Positions 19,662-28,715 of a stretch of DNA of 64,000 bases are shown here, piece by piece (the stretch's first letter is position 1; every line of letters starts with the position of its first letter). Below the pieces are notes generated by a model. It was given only the letters and a program-made list of their open reading frames with translations, ran no database searches and had not been told where the DNA came from. The translations under genes were made by a program, and so were the position numbers. Source of the DNA: Prochlorococcus marinus str. MIT 9201 (GTDB lineage Bacteria; Cyanobacteriota; Cyanobacteriia; PCC-6307; Cyanobiaceae); NCBI RefSeq assembly GCF_000759955.1, contig NZ_JNAL01000005.1, positions 81,956 through 145,955 on the forward strand, read 5' to 3'.

Positions 19662-20801
19662 TCAACATCTTTCTAACATTAGAGAAACAAATTTTTTAAA
19701 TAAATAATCTGAATCATGAGGACCTGGTCCTGCTTCTGGATGATATTGCACACTAAAAATTGGCTTATCATTAACTTCCAAACCAGCCACGGTATTATCG
19801 TTAAGGTTATAGTGGGTTATTCTTACTATGTCTTTTGATAGAGAATTAGGATCAATAGCAAAACCATGGTTCTGACTAGTTATCTCAATGTTATTATTTT
19901 CGCCACAAGGGTGATTTAAACCACGATGCCCAAAAGGTAATTTAAAGGTTGAACCTCCTAATGCCAATCCAAATATTTGGTGTCCAAGGCAAATACCAAA
20001 CATAGGTATTTCACCATATTCAATAAGTGATCTTGCTAAGTCTATACCTTCTGAAACAGAAGAAGGATCGCCTGGACCATTTGAAAAAAATATACCATCC
20101 GGATTTTTAGATAGAACTTCTTTAAGAGAAGATCGCGAAGGGAAAACCAAGACTTCACAACCATGGGATACAAGTCTATTTAGAATTGAGTTTTTAATTC
20201 CAAAATCAATTGCTACTATTTTTAATTTTTTAGAAGATTCAGAATATCTTTTCCTTAAATCAAAAATTGTTTGTGTATGACTTTTCCATAAATATTGTTG
20301 CTTTGTTGAAACTACTTTTGATAAGTTTAATCCCTCCATCTTTGGCGTGTCATGAATTATCTTTAAACAACTTTCATCAGTTTTATCTAGAGAGGTAATA
20401 ACTCCATTCATCGCACCACTTGATCTTAAAATTTTAACAAGGGCTCTTGTATCAATACCATAAAGTCCTATGATATTTTTTTCCCATAACCATTGATTAA
20501 AACTCTTTTTAGATCTCCAATTGCTGTTATTAGATGAAAAATTTCTAACAATTATTCCTTTAACATTAATGTTAGATTCTGAATCCTCCAAGTTAACACC
20601 AGTATTCCCAATCTCTGGATAAGTGAATGTTAATATTTGTCCGTAATAACTTGGATCAGTAATTACCTCTTGATATCCAGTCATTCCCGTATTAAAAACT
20701 ATTTCACCAACGGCTGTACCAGTAGCACCAAAAAAGAATCCTGGGAATACAATTCCATTACTTAAAACTAATTTCGCGTTTTTCTTATATTGATTAATCA
20801 T
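19662..20801 (-). CDS. carA: Carbamoyl-phosphate synthase small (glutaminase) subunit
   Basis: CarA hydrolyses glutamine and channels ammonia to CarB, which makes carbamoyl phosphate for arginine and pyrimidines. The N-terminal CPSase small-chain domain has FNTGMTGYQEVITDPSYYGQ. The class I glutaminase has the nucleophile Cys in FGICLGHQIFGLALGG (about residues 259-274) and the His-Glu pair in QYHPEAGPGPHDS near the end. I prefer the ATG at 20801 (379 residues) to a TTG one codon earlier. It follows trpD with an 13-base gap. Confidence 0.97.
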   Translation of the reverse strand: MINQYKKNAKLVLSNGIVFPGFFFGATGTAVGEIVFNTGMTGYQEVITDPSYYGQILTFTYPEIGNTGVNLEDSESNINVKGIIVRNFSSNNSNWRSKKSFNQWLWEKNIIGLYGIDTRALVKILRSSGAMNGVITSLDKTDESCLKIIHDTPKMEGLNLSKVVSTKQQYLWKSHTQTIFDLRKRYSESSKKLKIVAIDFGIKNSILNRLVSHGCEVLVFPSRSSLKEVLSKNPDGIFFSNGPGDPSSVSEGIDLARSLIEYGEIPMFGICLGHQIFGLALGGSTFKLPFGHRGLNHPCGENNNIEITSQNHGFAIDPNSLSKDIVRITHYNLNDNTVAGLEVNDKPIFSVQYHPEAGPGPHDSDYLFKKFVSLMLERC

Positions 20802-20814
20802 CAATTTAAATAAA

Positions 20815-21849
20815 TTAATTGTCGGATAAATAATTTTTTAAGAGTAAAAACTTTTTCCAAGGATCTCCTTGATTAATTGAAAATAAAGCTTTATTAAATC
20901 CTTCATTTAAATCATCCTCAATTCCTGCTGCCCAAAGAACTAAAGCAGCATTCAAGGCAACGACATTTATATGAGATTTTTTTCCAGAACCATTTAAAAC
21001 AGACATTAATATTTCCTCATTAGACTCATGATCAGAAACTACAAGCTCTTCGTTAGCGATATTTTCATGGTTAAAATCTGAAATATTTAATCCTGAAAAT
21101 ATCAATTCACCATTTTGAACAAAAACTAATTTATTTTCTCCTTGAAGCGAAGCTTCATCAAGGCCACCAGAACCATGGACTACTATTGCTCTATTCATAC
21201 CCATTTTTAAAAGAGCTTTTCCCATTGGTTTTAAAAGATCCTCAGAAGCAACACCCAAAACTTGCGCATTGGGGCGTAAAGGATTTACCAACGGCCCAAG
21301 CTGATTAAATACTGTTCTTATTCCAAGGGTCTTTCTTAATGGAGCAAGTTTTATTAATGATTTATGCCAAACAGGTGCGAACAGAAAAGTTATTCCAATC
21401 TCACTTACAGCTTTGATTACTTTTTCTAATGAACAATTTAGATTCAAATCAAGATTCAACAAAACATCAGCTGAGCCAACTTTCCCACTAGCGCTTTTAT
21501 TGCCATGTTTTGCAATTTTAACTCCACAAGATGCAGCTACAAAAGCTACTGCAGTTGAGATATTAAAAGTATTAGCTCCATCACCTCCTGTTCCACAAGT
21601 ATCTACCAAATATATATTTGGTCTTGCTACTGGCAATTTGCAAACATTTAATAGTTCCTCAGCCATAGAACTTAGTTCTACACCTGTACAGCTCTTGGCT
21701 CTAAAAGCACTCAAAAAAGCTCCTGTTTCAACTTCCGAGATTTCATCATTAAGCCATCTTTTCATTAAAGATCTAGAAGTTAAATCATCAAGGTTCCTTC
21801 CCTCTAACAAATTATTTAGGATTTCAGCGTTTGATAAATTAGAAAACAT
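20815..21849 (-). CDS. trpD: Anthranilate phosphoribosyltransferase
   Basis: TrpD joins anthranilate to phosphoribosyl pyrophosphate, the second step of tryptophan synthesis. The signature [17 protein letters not shown] at about residues 83-99 binds PRPP, and [17 protein letters not shown] follows. An N-terminal helical domain ([15 protein letters not shown]) and the C-terminal part are intact. Its 344 residues are normal. ATG start at 21849, 33 bases after a DUF3288 gene. The other trp genes are not in the window. Confidence 0.97.
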   Translation of the reverse strand: MFSNLSNAEILNNLLEGRNLDDLTSRSLMKRWLNDEISEVETGAFLSAFRAKSCTGVELSSMAEELLNVCKLPVARPNIYLVDTCGTGGDGANTFNISTAVAFVAASCGVKIAKHGNKSASGKVGSADVLLNLDLNLNCSLEKVIKAVSEIGITFLFAPVWHKSLIKLAPLRKTLGIRTVFNQLGPLVNPLRPNAQVLGVASEDLLKPMGKALLKMGMNRAIVVHGSGGLDEASLQGENKLVFVQNGELIFSGLNISDFNHENIANEELVVSDHESNEEILMSVLNGSGKKSHINVVALNAALVLWAAGIEDDLNEGFNKALFSINQGDPWKKFLLLKNYLSDN

Positions 21850-21882
21850 TTATTTATTAAAGAAAAATTATGCAAATAAAAT

Positions 21883-22179
21883 TTAATTTGAGGTATCAAA
21901 ACCCGAGCCAACTAAATCTTTATTTGTATTAGAAGGCCTGAAGCTTTTTGACCAAATATTTTTTGTTTTTGAAAAAAGTTCTTTTTTAGTGATTTTCCAA
22001 AATTTTAGAATTTTTTCAATATCATTTTTAATTTCAATTTCGCCAGGAAAATTGTTATAACGATTTATTAACCTAGCCAAATTTATGTAGTCAAGATCCT
22101 CTGGTATTTTTTTAGTGATAAGGGAATCTATAATGTTTTTGTCGGTTTCATGTAATGGATGAGTTTGCTCGTTACCCAT
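21883..22179 (-). CDS. DUF3288 family protein
   Basis: The protein reads MGNEQTHPLHETDKNIID, then INLARLINRYNNFPGEIEI and ILKFWKITKKELFSKTKNIW. This fits DUF3288, a short soluble cyanobacterial family of unknown function. I chose the ATG at 22179 (98 residues) because relatives begin close to the HP motif; another in-frame ATG at 22197 would add six residues. It lies upstream of trpD on the same strand and diverges from the ABC exporter gene. Confidence 0.8.
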   Translation of the reverse strand: MGNEQTHPLHETDKNIIDSLITKKIPEDLDYINLARLINRYNNFPGEIEIKNDIEKILKFWKITKKELFSKTKNIWSKSFRPSNTNKDLVGSGFDTSN

Positions 22180-22259
22180 AAATAAATACTGAATCATTTA
22201 TAAAATTAGCTCACATATTCAAAAATGAAACATTATCTTAATCATATCGGCAAAATAAA

Positions 22260-24005
22260 ATGAAGAATTTAAAGTTAAAAGTTATATTTAAATACCTAAG
22301 ACCATATAAAAAAGAATTCTTATATGGAGCATTAGCTCTATTAGTAGTAAATATATTAAGTGTAGTAATTCCCTTAGAGGTAAAAAACATAATTGACCAA
22401 CTACAAAATGGGTTTTCTTCTGATTTTGTAATTTCTAAATCATTATGGTTAATTTTTTTAGCGACTATTATGGGTTTAATAAGATTAATTTCAAGACAGA
22501 TTGTCTTTGGCATTGGTAGAAAAGTTGAGGTAAACCTACGTCAAAAACTTTTCGACCATTTACTAATTCAAGACCCAGAATGGATCCAAAAAAAAGGAAG
22601 TGGAGACATTATAAGTAGAGCTACAAGCGATGTTGAAAATATCAGAAGACTTTTAGGATTTACAGTTTTAAGCTTATGCAACATTGTCTTAGCTTATTCA
22701 TTCACTATTCCTTCAATGTTTTCGATTAATAAAACATTAACAATATCAGCGTTAATGATATTTCCATTAATCCTTGGAATTGTTAGTCTATTCGGTGGCA
22801 GAATGGTTAATCAAAGAAAAGCTCAACAAGAATCATTATCTAAACTTAGTGATCTTATACAAGAAGATCTTTCTGGCATAAGTGCCATCAAAATTTATGC
22901 ACAAGAGAATGCTGAGAAAAAAGAATTTAGCATGTACAATAATGACTACCGAAATTCAGCAATAAAACTTGCTAGAACAGCGAGTACCCTATTCCCATTG
23001 TTGCAAGGTATTTCGTCTATTTCATTATTGATTTTATTATCTTTAGGAACTTATCAACTAGAGAGTGGATTTATTTCGATAGGTGGTTTAGTAGCATTAA
23101 TTCTTTACGTAGAAAGACTTGTATTCCCAACAGCTCTGTTAGGTTTTACCTTAAATACTTTTCAACTCGGCCAAGTAAGTTTAGATCGCGTGGAAGAAAT
23201 ATTTCAAAACAATCCAAATATTGTAGATAAAGCGGACACTAAATTTTTAAAAAGTAAGATTAAAGGCTTGTTAGAAGCAAAAAGTCTAACGATAAAGTAT
23301 CCAGGATCAAAATTTAATTCATTAAATGGACTCAATTTTAAAATTTATCCTGGAGAACTTATTGCAATAGTTGGTCCAGTAGGTTGTGGCAAGACAACAT
23401 TAGCGAAATCTCTTGGAAGAACTATTGAAATTCCTGACAATCAATTATTTTTGGATGAAATTGATGTAAAAACTTTAAAATTAAGTGATCTTAGAAAAAA
23501 TATTTCAATCGTTCCTCAAGAAGCATTCTTATTTACCTCTTCAATCTCGGAAAATCTAAGTTTTGGGGAACCCAAAGCTTCTAAATTTTTAATTAAAGAG
23601 AGCGCCACAAAAGCTGGTTTGATTGACGATATCAATAGTTTTCCTGAAAGGTTTAAAACTATTGTTGGTGAAAGAGGTATTACATTAAGCGGTGGACAAA
23701 GGCAAAGAACTGCACTAGGAAGAGCACTACTTGTTAATTCGCCAATTGTAGTTCTTGATGATGCTTTAGCAAGCGTTGATAATAAAACAGCATCAAAAAT
23801 AATAGATGAAATGAGTAATAGAAGTAATAAGACAATCATAATGATTAGTCACCAACTTTCTGTTGCAGCTACTTGTGATAGGGTTTTAGTAATGGATAAA
23901 GGAGAAATAGTACAAGAAGGGTGCCATAACGATTTAGTAAAAGAGAATGGGCTATATAAACAACTTTGGGAAAGAGAACTAGCTACCAAAATTGTTAAAA
24001 GCTAA
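22260..24005 (+). CDS. ABC exporter, fused membrane and ATPase domains (MsbA/MdlB type)
   Basis: The 581-residue half-transporter has six membrane segments in residues 1-310 and a nucleotide-binding domain in about 340-575. The Walker A is GPVGCGKTT (about 371-379), the signature LSGGQRQR, and the Walker B VVLDDALASVD, followed by the switch His in ISHQ. It would work as a homodimer exporting lipids, peptides or drugs; the substrate is not evident. Start is ATG at 22260, with the divergent DUF3288 gene upstream and msrA 38 bases downstream. Confidence 0.93.
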   Translation: MKNLKLKVIFKYLRPYKKEFLYGALALLVVNILSVVIPLEVKNIIDQLQNGFSSDFVISKSLWLIFLATIMGLIRLISRQIVFGIGRKVEVNLRQKLFDHLLIQDPEWIQKKGSGDIISRATSDVENIRRLLGFTVLSLCNIVLAYSFTIPSMFSINKTLTISALMIFPLILGIVSLFGGRMVNQRKAQQESLSKLSDLIQEDLSGISAIKIYAQENAEKKEFSMYNNDYRNSAIKLARTASTLFPLLQGISSISLLILLSLGTYQLESGFISIGGLVALILYVERLVFPTALLGFTLNTFQLGQVSLDRVEEIFQNNPNIVDKADTKFLKSKIKGLLEAKSLTIKYPGSKFNSLNGLNFKIYPGELIAIVGPVGCGKTTLAKSLGRTIEIPDNQLFLDEIDVKTLKLSDLRKNISIVPQEAFLFTSSISENLSFGEPKASKFLIKESATKAGLIDDINSFPERFKTIVGERGITLSGGQRQRTALGRALLVNSPIVVLDDALASVDNKTASKIIDEMSNRSNKTIIMISHQLSVAATCDRVLVMDKGEIVQEGCHNDLVKENGLYKQLWERELATKIVKS

Positions 24006-24043
24006 AACTTAATATTTTTACTTATAATAAATAAACTTAAATT

Positions 24044-24766
24044 ATGTTTAAATTCCTAAAAGCCCTTATGAATAATAAAGAATCAACTATAACTAATAAT
24101 ATTAATTCAGTTCATAGAATACTAAAAACAGATATAAAAAAAGAACCTTATATTGAAGAAGATGAAATAATTTTTGGGTGTGGTTGTTTCTGGGGAGCTG
24201 AAAAATGCTTCTGGAAACTACCAGGAGTTGTTACAACTTCTGTGGGTTATGCTGGTGGCAAAAAAAACAATCCTACTTATTATGAGGTATGTTCTGGATT
24301 AACTGGTCACTCTGAAGTAGTAAGAGTTATTTGGGATAAAAGTAAAATAGATATAAGTGATTTATTAAAAATGTTTTGGGAATGTCATGACCCTACACAA
24401 ATTAATAGACAAGGAAATGATATTGGTACTCAATATAGGTCAGCAATATTTTATAAAAATGAAAAAAATTTAGAAACTATAATAGCCAGTAAAGAAGAAT
24501 ATCAAAAAGAATTAAGTAAAAATAATTTCGGTTTAATTCAAACAGAAATAAAGATGATAGACACCTATTTTTATGCAGAACAGTACCATCAACAATATCT
24601 TGCATCCCCAGGCAGCAGGCAGTATTGTTCTGCTTCTCCTACGAAAGTTAAGTTAGGAAATTTCGTTGGGAGTAATTTCAAATTAAAGGAATATATCTGG
24701 GAAAACTTTAATTGGGAAGTTGATAAATGCGTATTGAGATCTGATAACAATCCTATAAAGAATTAA
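24044..24766 (+). CDS. msrA: Peptide methionine-S-sulfoxide reductase MsrA
   Basis: MsrA reduces the S form of oxidised methionine in proteins using thioredoxin. The catalytic motif GCFWGAEKCFW is at about residues 46-56, followed by TSVGYAGG and HSEVVRV. The C-terminal part has QQYLASPGSRQYCSASPT, whose Cys may act as a resolving residue. At 240 residues it is longer than the common 170-210 because of an N-terminal extension of about 40 residues. Start ATG at 24044. Confidence 0.96.
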   Translation: MFKFLKALMNNKESTITNNINSVHRILKTDIKKEPYIEEDEIIFGCGCFWGAEKCFWKLPGVVTTSVGYAGGKKNNPTYYEVCSGLTGHSEVVRVIWDKSKIDISDLLKMFWECHDPTQINRQGNDIGTQYRSAIFYKNEKNLETIIASKEEYQKELSKNNFGLIQTEIKMIDTYFYAEQYHQQYLASPGSRQYCSASPTKVKLGNFVGSNFKLKEYIWENFNWEVDKCVLRSDNNPIKN

Positions 24767-24800
24767 GATTTAGATCGATCTTATCTTTATAGTGATAATA

Positions 24801-24874
24801 CGGGGCGTAGCGCAGTTTGGTAGCGCACCACTTTGGGGTAGTGGGGGTCGTGGGTTCAAATCCCGCCGTTCCGA
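24801..24874 (+). tRNA. tRNA-Pro (anticodon GGG)
   Basis: A 74-base cloverleaf is visible. The acceptor arm pairs CGGGGCG with CGTTCCG (with G-T pairs) and has discriminator A. The D arm is GCGC/GCGC, the anticodon arm is CCACT/AGTGG around loop TTGGGGT, and the T arm carries GGTTCAAAT. Loop positions 34-36 read GGG, which decodes CCC and CCT (proline). No CCA is encoded. A 50-residue frame on the other strand ends directly against its 3' end. Confidence 0.95.
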
Positions 24875-25027
24875 TCATCTATCGTCATCATTTATAAGAG
24901 ATTTATAAAGTTTATATGAGCTTATCCCGACAGCAATGAATGTAAAAGAAGAAAAAAAAGCCAAGATTACAATTGTAAGATTCGAAACTTCAACTTCACC
25001 TAGCTGAAAAGATATAAAAATATTCAT
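24875..25027 (-). CDS. Small single-pass membrane protein, unrecognised
   Basis: The 50-residue frame starts at ATG 25027. A short polar N-terminus (MNIFISFQLGEVEVSN) leads into one hydrophobic helix (about 17-35), then a polar tail SYKLYKSLINDDDR. It sits between tRNA-Pro and uppP on the minus strand, with its stop touching the tRNA. The size and helix resemble small photosynthetic or respiratory subunits, but I cannot assign it. Confidence 0.55.
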   Translation of the reverse strand: MNIFISFQLGEVEVSNLTIVILAFFSSFTFIAVGISSYKLYKSLINDDDR

Positions 25028-25083
25028 TATTGGTTATTTTTTTTAAAACCTTAACACAATTATTAAATCATATTGAAATGCAA

Positions 25084-25881
25084 TCATAAATTTAGGAGGA
25101 TTACAATACCGAACACAACCCGGTAAATAATAAATAATTTCAACCCATTTGATGATAAATATTTTAATAAGTATTTTATGGCTAAGAGAGATGATAAAAA
25201 TGTTGAAAAAAGACCAAACATTAAAGGGGGGAAATTTAATAAAAGAAAATCATTGTAAGAAGAGATTAACTCTACAATTGCAGCAAGAAAGATAGCTGGA
25301 ATTCCTAAAAGAAAAGAGAATTTAGCTGCATCAGCTCTATCCCATCCAGATATTAGGGCGGTAGAAATAGTAATTCCTGATCTAGAAAAACCTGGAACAA
25401 TAGCAAATGCTTGAGAAAAACCTATCAATAAACTATCTGAATAATTATGATCTTTTAAATTTTTAGAACCAGTTTTCGAAATATCTGCTATGTACATAAA
25501 GATTGCCATGAGCAAAGATATTAATGCAATTGATAAGTTTGAACGGAGAATATCTTCAAAAAAGTAAGGGACTAATAATTTTATGATCCCACCTAAAAAT
25601 ATAATTGGAATGGATCCAATCAAAATTGACCGCAACAACCTTTTATGTAATAAATAATAAATATTTTTTGAAGCTTGAATTCTTAATTTTAAAAAATCAT
25701 TCCTAAAGTACCAAATCAGAGCCAAAACACTTCCAAATTGTAAAATTGCAGATAAAGAGGAGCCTGGATCATCAATTCCTATAAGAAGAGAAATGATCTT
25801 CAAATGAGCGGTACTACTAACAGGAATAAATTCTGTTAAACCTTGAATCAAACCATAAAAAATAAATGCTAAATATTCCAA
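25084..25881 (-). CDS. uppP: Undecaprenyl-diphosphatase (UppP/BacA)
   Basis: UppP dephosphorylates undecaprenyl diphosphate at the plasma membrane, recycling the lipid carrier for peptidoglycan and other surface polymers. The two signatures are present: GLTEFIPVSSTAHL at about residues 14-27 and VPGFSRSGITIST at about 160-172, both with the catalytic Ser/Arg/Glu. About eight membrane segments are visible. 265 residues is standard. The start is TTG at 25881. Confidence 0.96.
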   Translation of the reverse strand: MEYLAFIFYGLIQGLTEFIPVSSTAHLKIISLLIGIDDPGSSLSAILQFGSVLALIWYFRNDFLKLRIQASKNIYYLLHKRLLRSILIGSIPIIFLGGIIKLLVPYFFEDILRSNLSIALISLLMAIFMYIADISKTGSKNLKDHNYSDSLLIGFSQAFAIVPGFSRSGITISTALISGWDRADAAKFSFLLGIPAIFLAAIVELISSYNDFLLLNFPPLMFGLFSTFLSSLLAIKYLLKYLSSNGLKLFIIYRVVFGIVILLNL

Positions 25882-25964
25882 AAATTTATTTTATTTATTT
25901 TATTTATTAATAGCAATTTAAAAAATACAATTTACATTTAACAAGTAAACGCTAATTTTAATTA

Positions 25965-26231
25965 ATGAAAAAAATTTTTCCTTCATTATTATTTCTTTTT
26001 TTTCTGATTCTGTAAGGGCGAATTATTGGCTAGTAATCGTAACTTATAGACATGGTCCTTGGGGAAGACCAGAGGTAAGTGGAATAACAAGCCCAACATT
26101 ACATTCTATATCAAATGAAAAATTTAGAAAATTGTAAAAAAGCAGGATAGAAAATTACAAAAGAAATTTATAAGCCGGTGTGGCAATTTGATAGCAAATG
26201 GACTTGTGTATTTAGTGAAGATGATAAATAA
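25965..26231 (+). pseudogene. Frameshifted remnant of a small exported protein
   Basis: ATG at 25965 opens a signal-peptide-like start (MKKIFPSLLFLFF) that stops after 16 codons. Shifting frame at the run of eight T continues as SDSVRANYWLVIVTYRHG and on to SGITSPTLHSIS. A second shift near 26115 leads to MKNLENCKKAG, then an in-frame TAG, and a final KITKEIYKPVWQFDSKWTC with stop at 26231. Stitched together these give one plausible protein of about 88 residues with Cys residues. At least two frameshifts and one stop are needed, so the gene looks dead. Confidence 0.6.
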
Positions 26232-26233
26232 AG

Positions 26234-26368
26234 CTACCTCTTTACATCGTGAGCACAACCATCACCTTTATAATTTTCGCTTTCGTAAAAATCATTTTTC
26301 GTGCCAAAGTAAATAGTTAATAAAACGAATGGCAAACTTAATATAAATAAAATTGTTGTCAAATCCAT
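26234..26368 (-). CDS. Small membrane-anchored protein, unrecognised
   Basis: A 44-residue frame with ATG at 26368 has one hydrophobic helix (about residues 3-20) followed by a polar tail: FGTKNDFYESENYKG and GCAHDVKR. The single membrane anchor with a short acidic tail is a recurrent shape for cyanobacterial small proteins. It ends 2 bases after the pseudogene on the opposite strand. No function assigned. Confidence 0.5.
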   Translation of the reverse strand: MDLTTILFILSLPFVLLTIYFGTKNDFYESENYKGDGCAHDVKR

Positions 26369-26434
26369 AATTTCATTTTCTTATTAAATAGTTTATGAAA
26401 AATTTAAGATATCCATAAATCAATTAATTTAGCA

Positions 26435-26560
26435 TTAATAATCTGTTGGACCTTTAATACCAAGATAAAAAAAGGCTCCTAAACCAACTAAAAGTAAAAC
26501 ACCCGCAATGGCTGCAGATGGAACAAAGCCGCCTATTGCAAAAGAAGAAAAAAGATTCAT
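26435..26560 (-). CDS. Small single-helix membrane protein, unrecognised
   Basis: This 41-residue frame starts at ATG 26560. After MNLFSSFAIGGFVPS comes one Gly/Ala-rich helix (about 16-33) and the tail GIKGPTDY. The composition and size resemble one-helix photosystem or cytochrome subunits, but the sequence does not match any such subunit I can recall. It stands in an interval of small minus-strand genes between uppP and the DUF1830 gene. Confidence 0.55.
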   Translation of the reverse strand: MNLFSSFAIGGFVPSAAIAGVLLLVGLGAFFYLGIKGPTDY

Positions 26561-26648
26561 CACTAAAACTAAACTAGTTTGATAATATCAATAAAAAATA
26601 TGTATTTGTAAAAAATTTTGACTCTAAGACAATTGAGGTATTAATTTC

Positions 26649-26876
26649 CTAGGCTACTAAAGTCGAATCTTCATTCTCTGATGTGATTCGAATTCTCTCT
26701 TCCAACTTAGGTCCATATAATTCATTTCCCCAAATCTCAACTCTAGAATCGTTTGGAGCATTAAAAGTCAAAATATCAGTTGGGAATAAAACTCTCTCTA
26801 AGAAAAAGTTTGATGGACCAATACATCTCAAAACTACCATTCTGTTACCTTCGTTTTTGTAAGAAAACTCAACCAT
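26649..26876 (-). CDS. DUF1830 family protein
   Basis: The 75-residue protein contains FSYKNEGNRMVVLRCI, FLERVLFPTDILTFNAP and VEIWGNE. This is the pattern of DUF1830, a short soluble cyanobacterial family of unknown function. The start is ATG at 26876. It has no close same-strand neighbour within 70 bases on either side, so it is probably transcribed alone. Confidence 0.8.
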   Translation of the reverse strand: MVEFSYKNEGNRMVVLRCIGPSNFFLERVLFPTDILTFNAPNDSRVEIWGNELYGPKLEERIRITSENEDSTLVA

Positions 26877-26957
26877 CCCTTAAAAAGCAAAATATCTAAT
26901 ATTAAACACTACTTATTACTACTAAAATGTATAAAAACACACTGAAAAAAGATATTT

Positions 26958-27911
26958 TTATAGATAGCGCAAATTCAACCCTGCATCAACTAAGTTTCTC
27001 TTTTGATCAATTAACAATAAAGCATAAGAATTAATATCATCAAAACTTATATGAGGAACTGCAACATCAAGCATTCTCAAGAAATTAGATAATTTTTCAT
27101 CTTTAAGTGCATTTCCTTTTTGTAAAAACATTTCTTGTTCTTGATTAGATTTCCACATATTCATGTACTTAAACCTTAAGGGCTTTATTTGCCAAATATT
27201 ATCAATTAAACTCCAAACATCTAAATATTTTTGTAAATTTTTCTGAATTTTTTTTCTATAAAAAGACTCTTGAGAACTCAAATCCGATAATTCTGTAGGT
27301 ATTTCATTTATATCCAGAGATAAAGGTTCAATCCCCAAAAACCAACCCTCAAGAATTAATAAATCAGGATTTTCATATCTCCAATGAGATCTATCCCCTA
27401 ATCCTCCTCTTAAAGATTTATCAAAAACAGGAACATTTAACTCTCCATTTATTTTCCAACCTAATAATTTTTCATGCATTAATTCAACTGAGTGACTGCC
27501 GGGAAAGCCTCTTGAGACATTCCAGGGATTATTCTCAACTGCAAGTTTCATTTCTTCAGACGGAAGATAGAAATCGTCAATTGAAATAACAACTATCTTG
27601 AAATTCAATTTTAATGAAATAGCCTCAAGCCATTTACCTAAAGTTGTTTTTCCAGTCCCAGGTAGAGCTGAAATTCCAATAATTTTTCTATCAGAAAAAT
27701 TATTTTGAAGTTTATAAGCATGAGATAAAAGAGGTAGAGCTAAGCCCCAAATCCAATCATCATTTACTTTATTAGTCCAGAATTGATCAATTGAAAAAAT
27801 ATTTCTTTGATTATTCCAAAAATTAAACCAATCATCCAAGGATTCCCAACCAATATCCATAATTAAATTTTCAAACTTATCAAGAGAAAAATTAATATTT
27901 AAATCATTCAT
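26958..27911 (-). CDS. glyK: D-glycerate 3-kinase
   Basis: The enzyme phosphorylates glycerate to 3-phosphoglycerate, closing photorespiration in cyanobacteria and plants. The 317-residue protein has a P-loop GISALPGTGKTTLG at about residues 80-93, then ISIDDFYLP and SRGFPGSHSVELM, and LLILEGWFLG, all as in plant-type glycerate kinase. It follows gpgP by 4 bases on the same strand. Next to glucosylglycerate enzymes it may also recover the glycerate released from that solute. The symbol follows the plant name. Confidence 0.92.
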   Translation of the reverse strand: MNDLNINFSLDKFENLIMDIGWESLDDWFNFWNNQRNIFSIDQFWTNKVNDDWIWGLALPLLSHAYKLQNNFSDRKIIGISALPGTGKTTLGKWLEAISLKLNFKIVVISIDDFYLPSEEMKLAVENNPWNVSRGFPGSHSVELMHEKLLGWKINGELNVPVFDKSLRGGLGDRSHWRYENPDLLILEGWFLGIEPLSLDINEIPTELSDLSSQESFYRKKIQKNLQKYLDVWSLIDNIWQIKPLRFKYMNMWKSNQEQEMFLQKGNALKDEKLSNFLRMLDVAVPHISFDDINSYALLLIDQKRNLVDAGLNLRYL

Positions 27912-27915
27912 CCTT

Positions 27916-28713
27916 CTAACTTAGTCTTCGCTTACTTATCAATTTATTGAGTTCATTTTTCCAACCATATCCATTTGGTTCAGAAGCCAAAGTAAATTCC
28001 AAATCTTTTAATTGATCTAGTAAATCTAAGTTAGGTCCATCTATTCCAGGAATAACAATTTTAATATCTGAGTTTAAAAGTAGAGGTAAATCATTTGGAG
28101 AGTCTCCTAATCCTATAATTTCAATATTTTGAATATTAGAATATTCTTTAAGAACATTTATTGCTTTACCTTTATTAGATTTTGTAGATAATAAGTGACT
28201 CATTCTATTTCCCTTAAAAATATCAACATTGAACTTTTTACAACAGATATTAATTTTCTCTTCTAAATAAATTGGCGGATTTAAAAATGGCATGCTCCAA
28301 TGCCTATCACGCATTAAGTTCAATGAGTTGCCTTCTAAACCTGTGAGCTGAGTTGCTTCTTGATCAGTGAGATTATTAAGGGGAGTCAGTTTATAATCAA
28401 TTTCACTAGAAATAAAATTTAAAATTTCTTCAAGAGATTCATATTTAATTCCAAGAATAATTTCTCCATTTACTCTATTAAGAGTTTCACCATATATTGC
28501 AGCACCATTCTCAACAATATAAGGATCTGTCAAGTTGAGTTCCTTTCTAATAACTTTTACTTCAGAAGCGGTTTTGCTTGTACAAAGAATTACGGGTATA
28601 GATAATTTCTGTAGTTTTTTTATAGTTTCTCTTGCAGGTGATAAGTCATATGAGTGATCCATTAAGGTACCATCTACGTCACTTACTATCCAAATAGAAG
28701 ATTTTTCTTTCAT
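27916..28713 (-). CDS. HAD phosphatase, glucosyl-3-phosphoglycerate phosphatase type
   Basis: The 265-residue protein belongs to the HAD superfamily, Cof/MPGP branch. The nucleophile Asp lies in VSDVDGTLMDHSYDLSPA at the N-terminus, the Lys/Thr motifs in LCTSKTASEV and SHLLSTKSNKGKAI, and the metal motif in GLGDSPNDLPLL. The branch includes mannosyl-3-phosphoglycerate phosphatase. Beside gpgS, it most likely removes phosphate from glucosyl-3-phosphoglycerate to give glucosylglycerate. The substrate assignment rests on context. It is 2 bases after the GH13 gene and 4 before glycerate kinase. Confidence 0.87.
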   Translation of the reverse strand: MKEKSSIWIVSDVDGTLMDHSYDLSPARETIKKLQKLSIPVILCTSKTASEVKVIRKELNLTDPYIVENGAAIYGETLNRVNGEIILGIKYESLEEILNFISSEIDYKLTPLNNLTDQEATQLTGLEGNSLNLMRDRHWSMPFLNPPIYLEEKINICCKKFNVDIFKGNRMSHLLSTKSNKGKAINVLKEYSNIQNIEIIGLGDSPNDLPLLLNSDIKIVIPGIDGPNLDLLDQLKDLEFTLASEPNGYGWKNELNKLISKRRLS

Positions 28714-28715
28714 TT

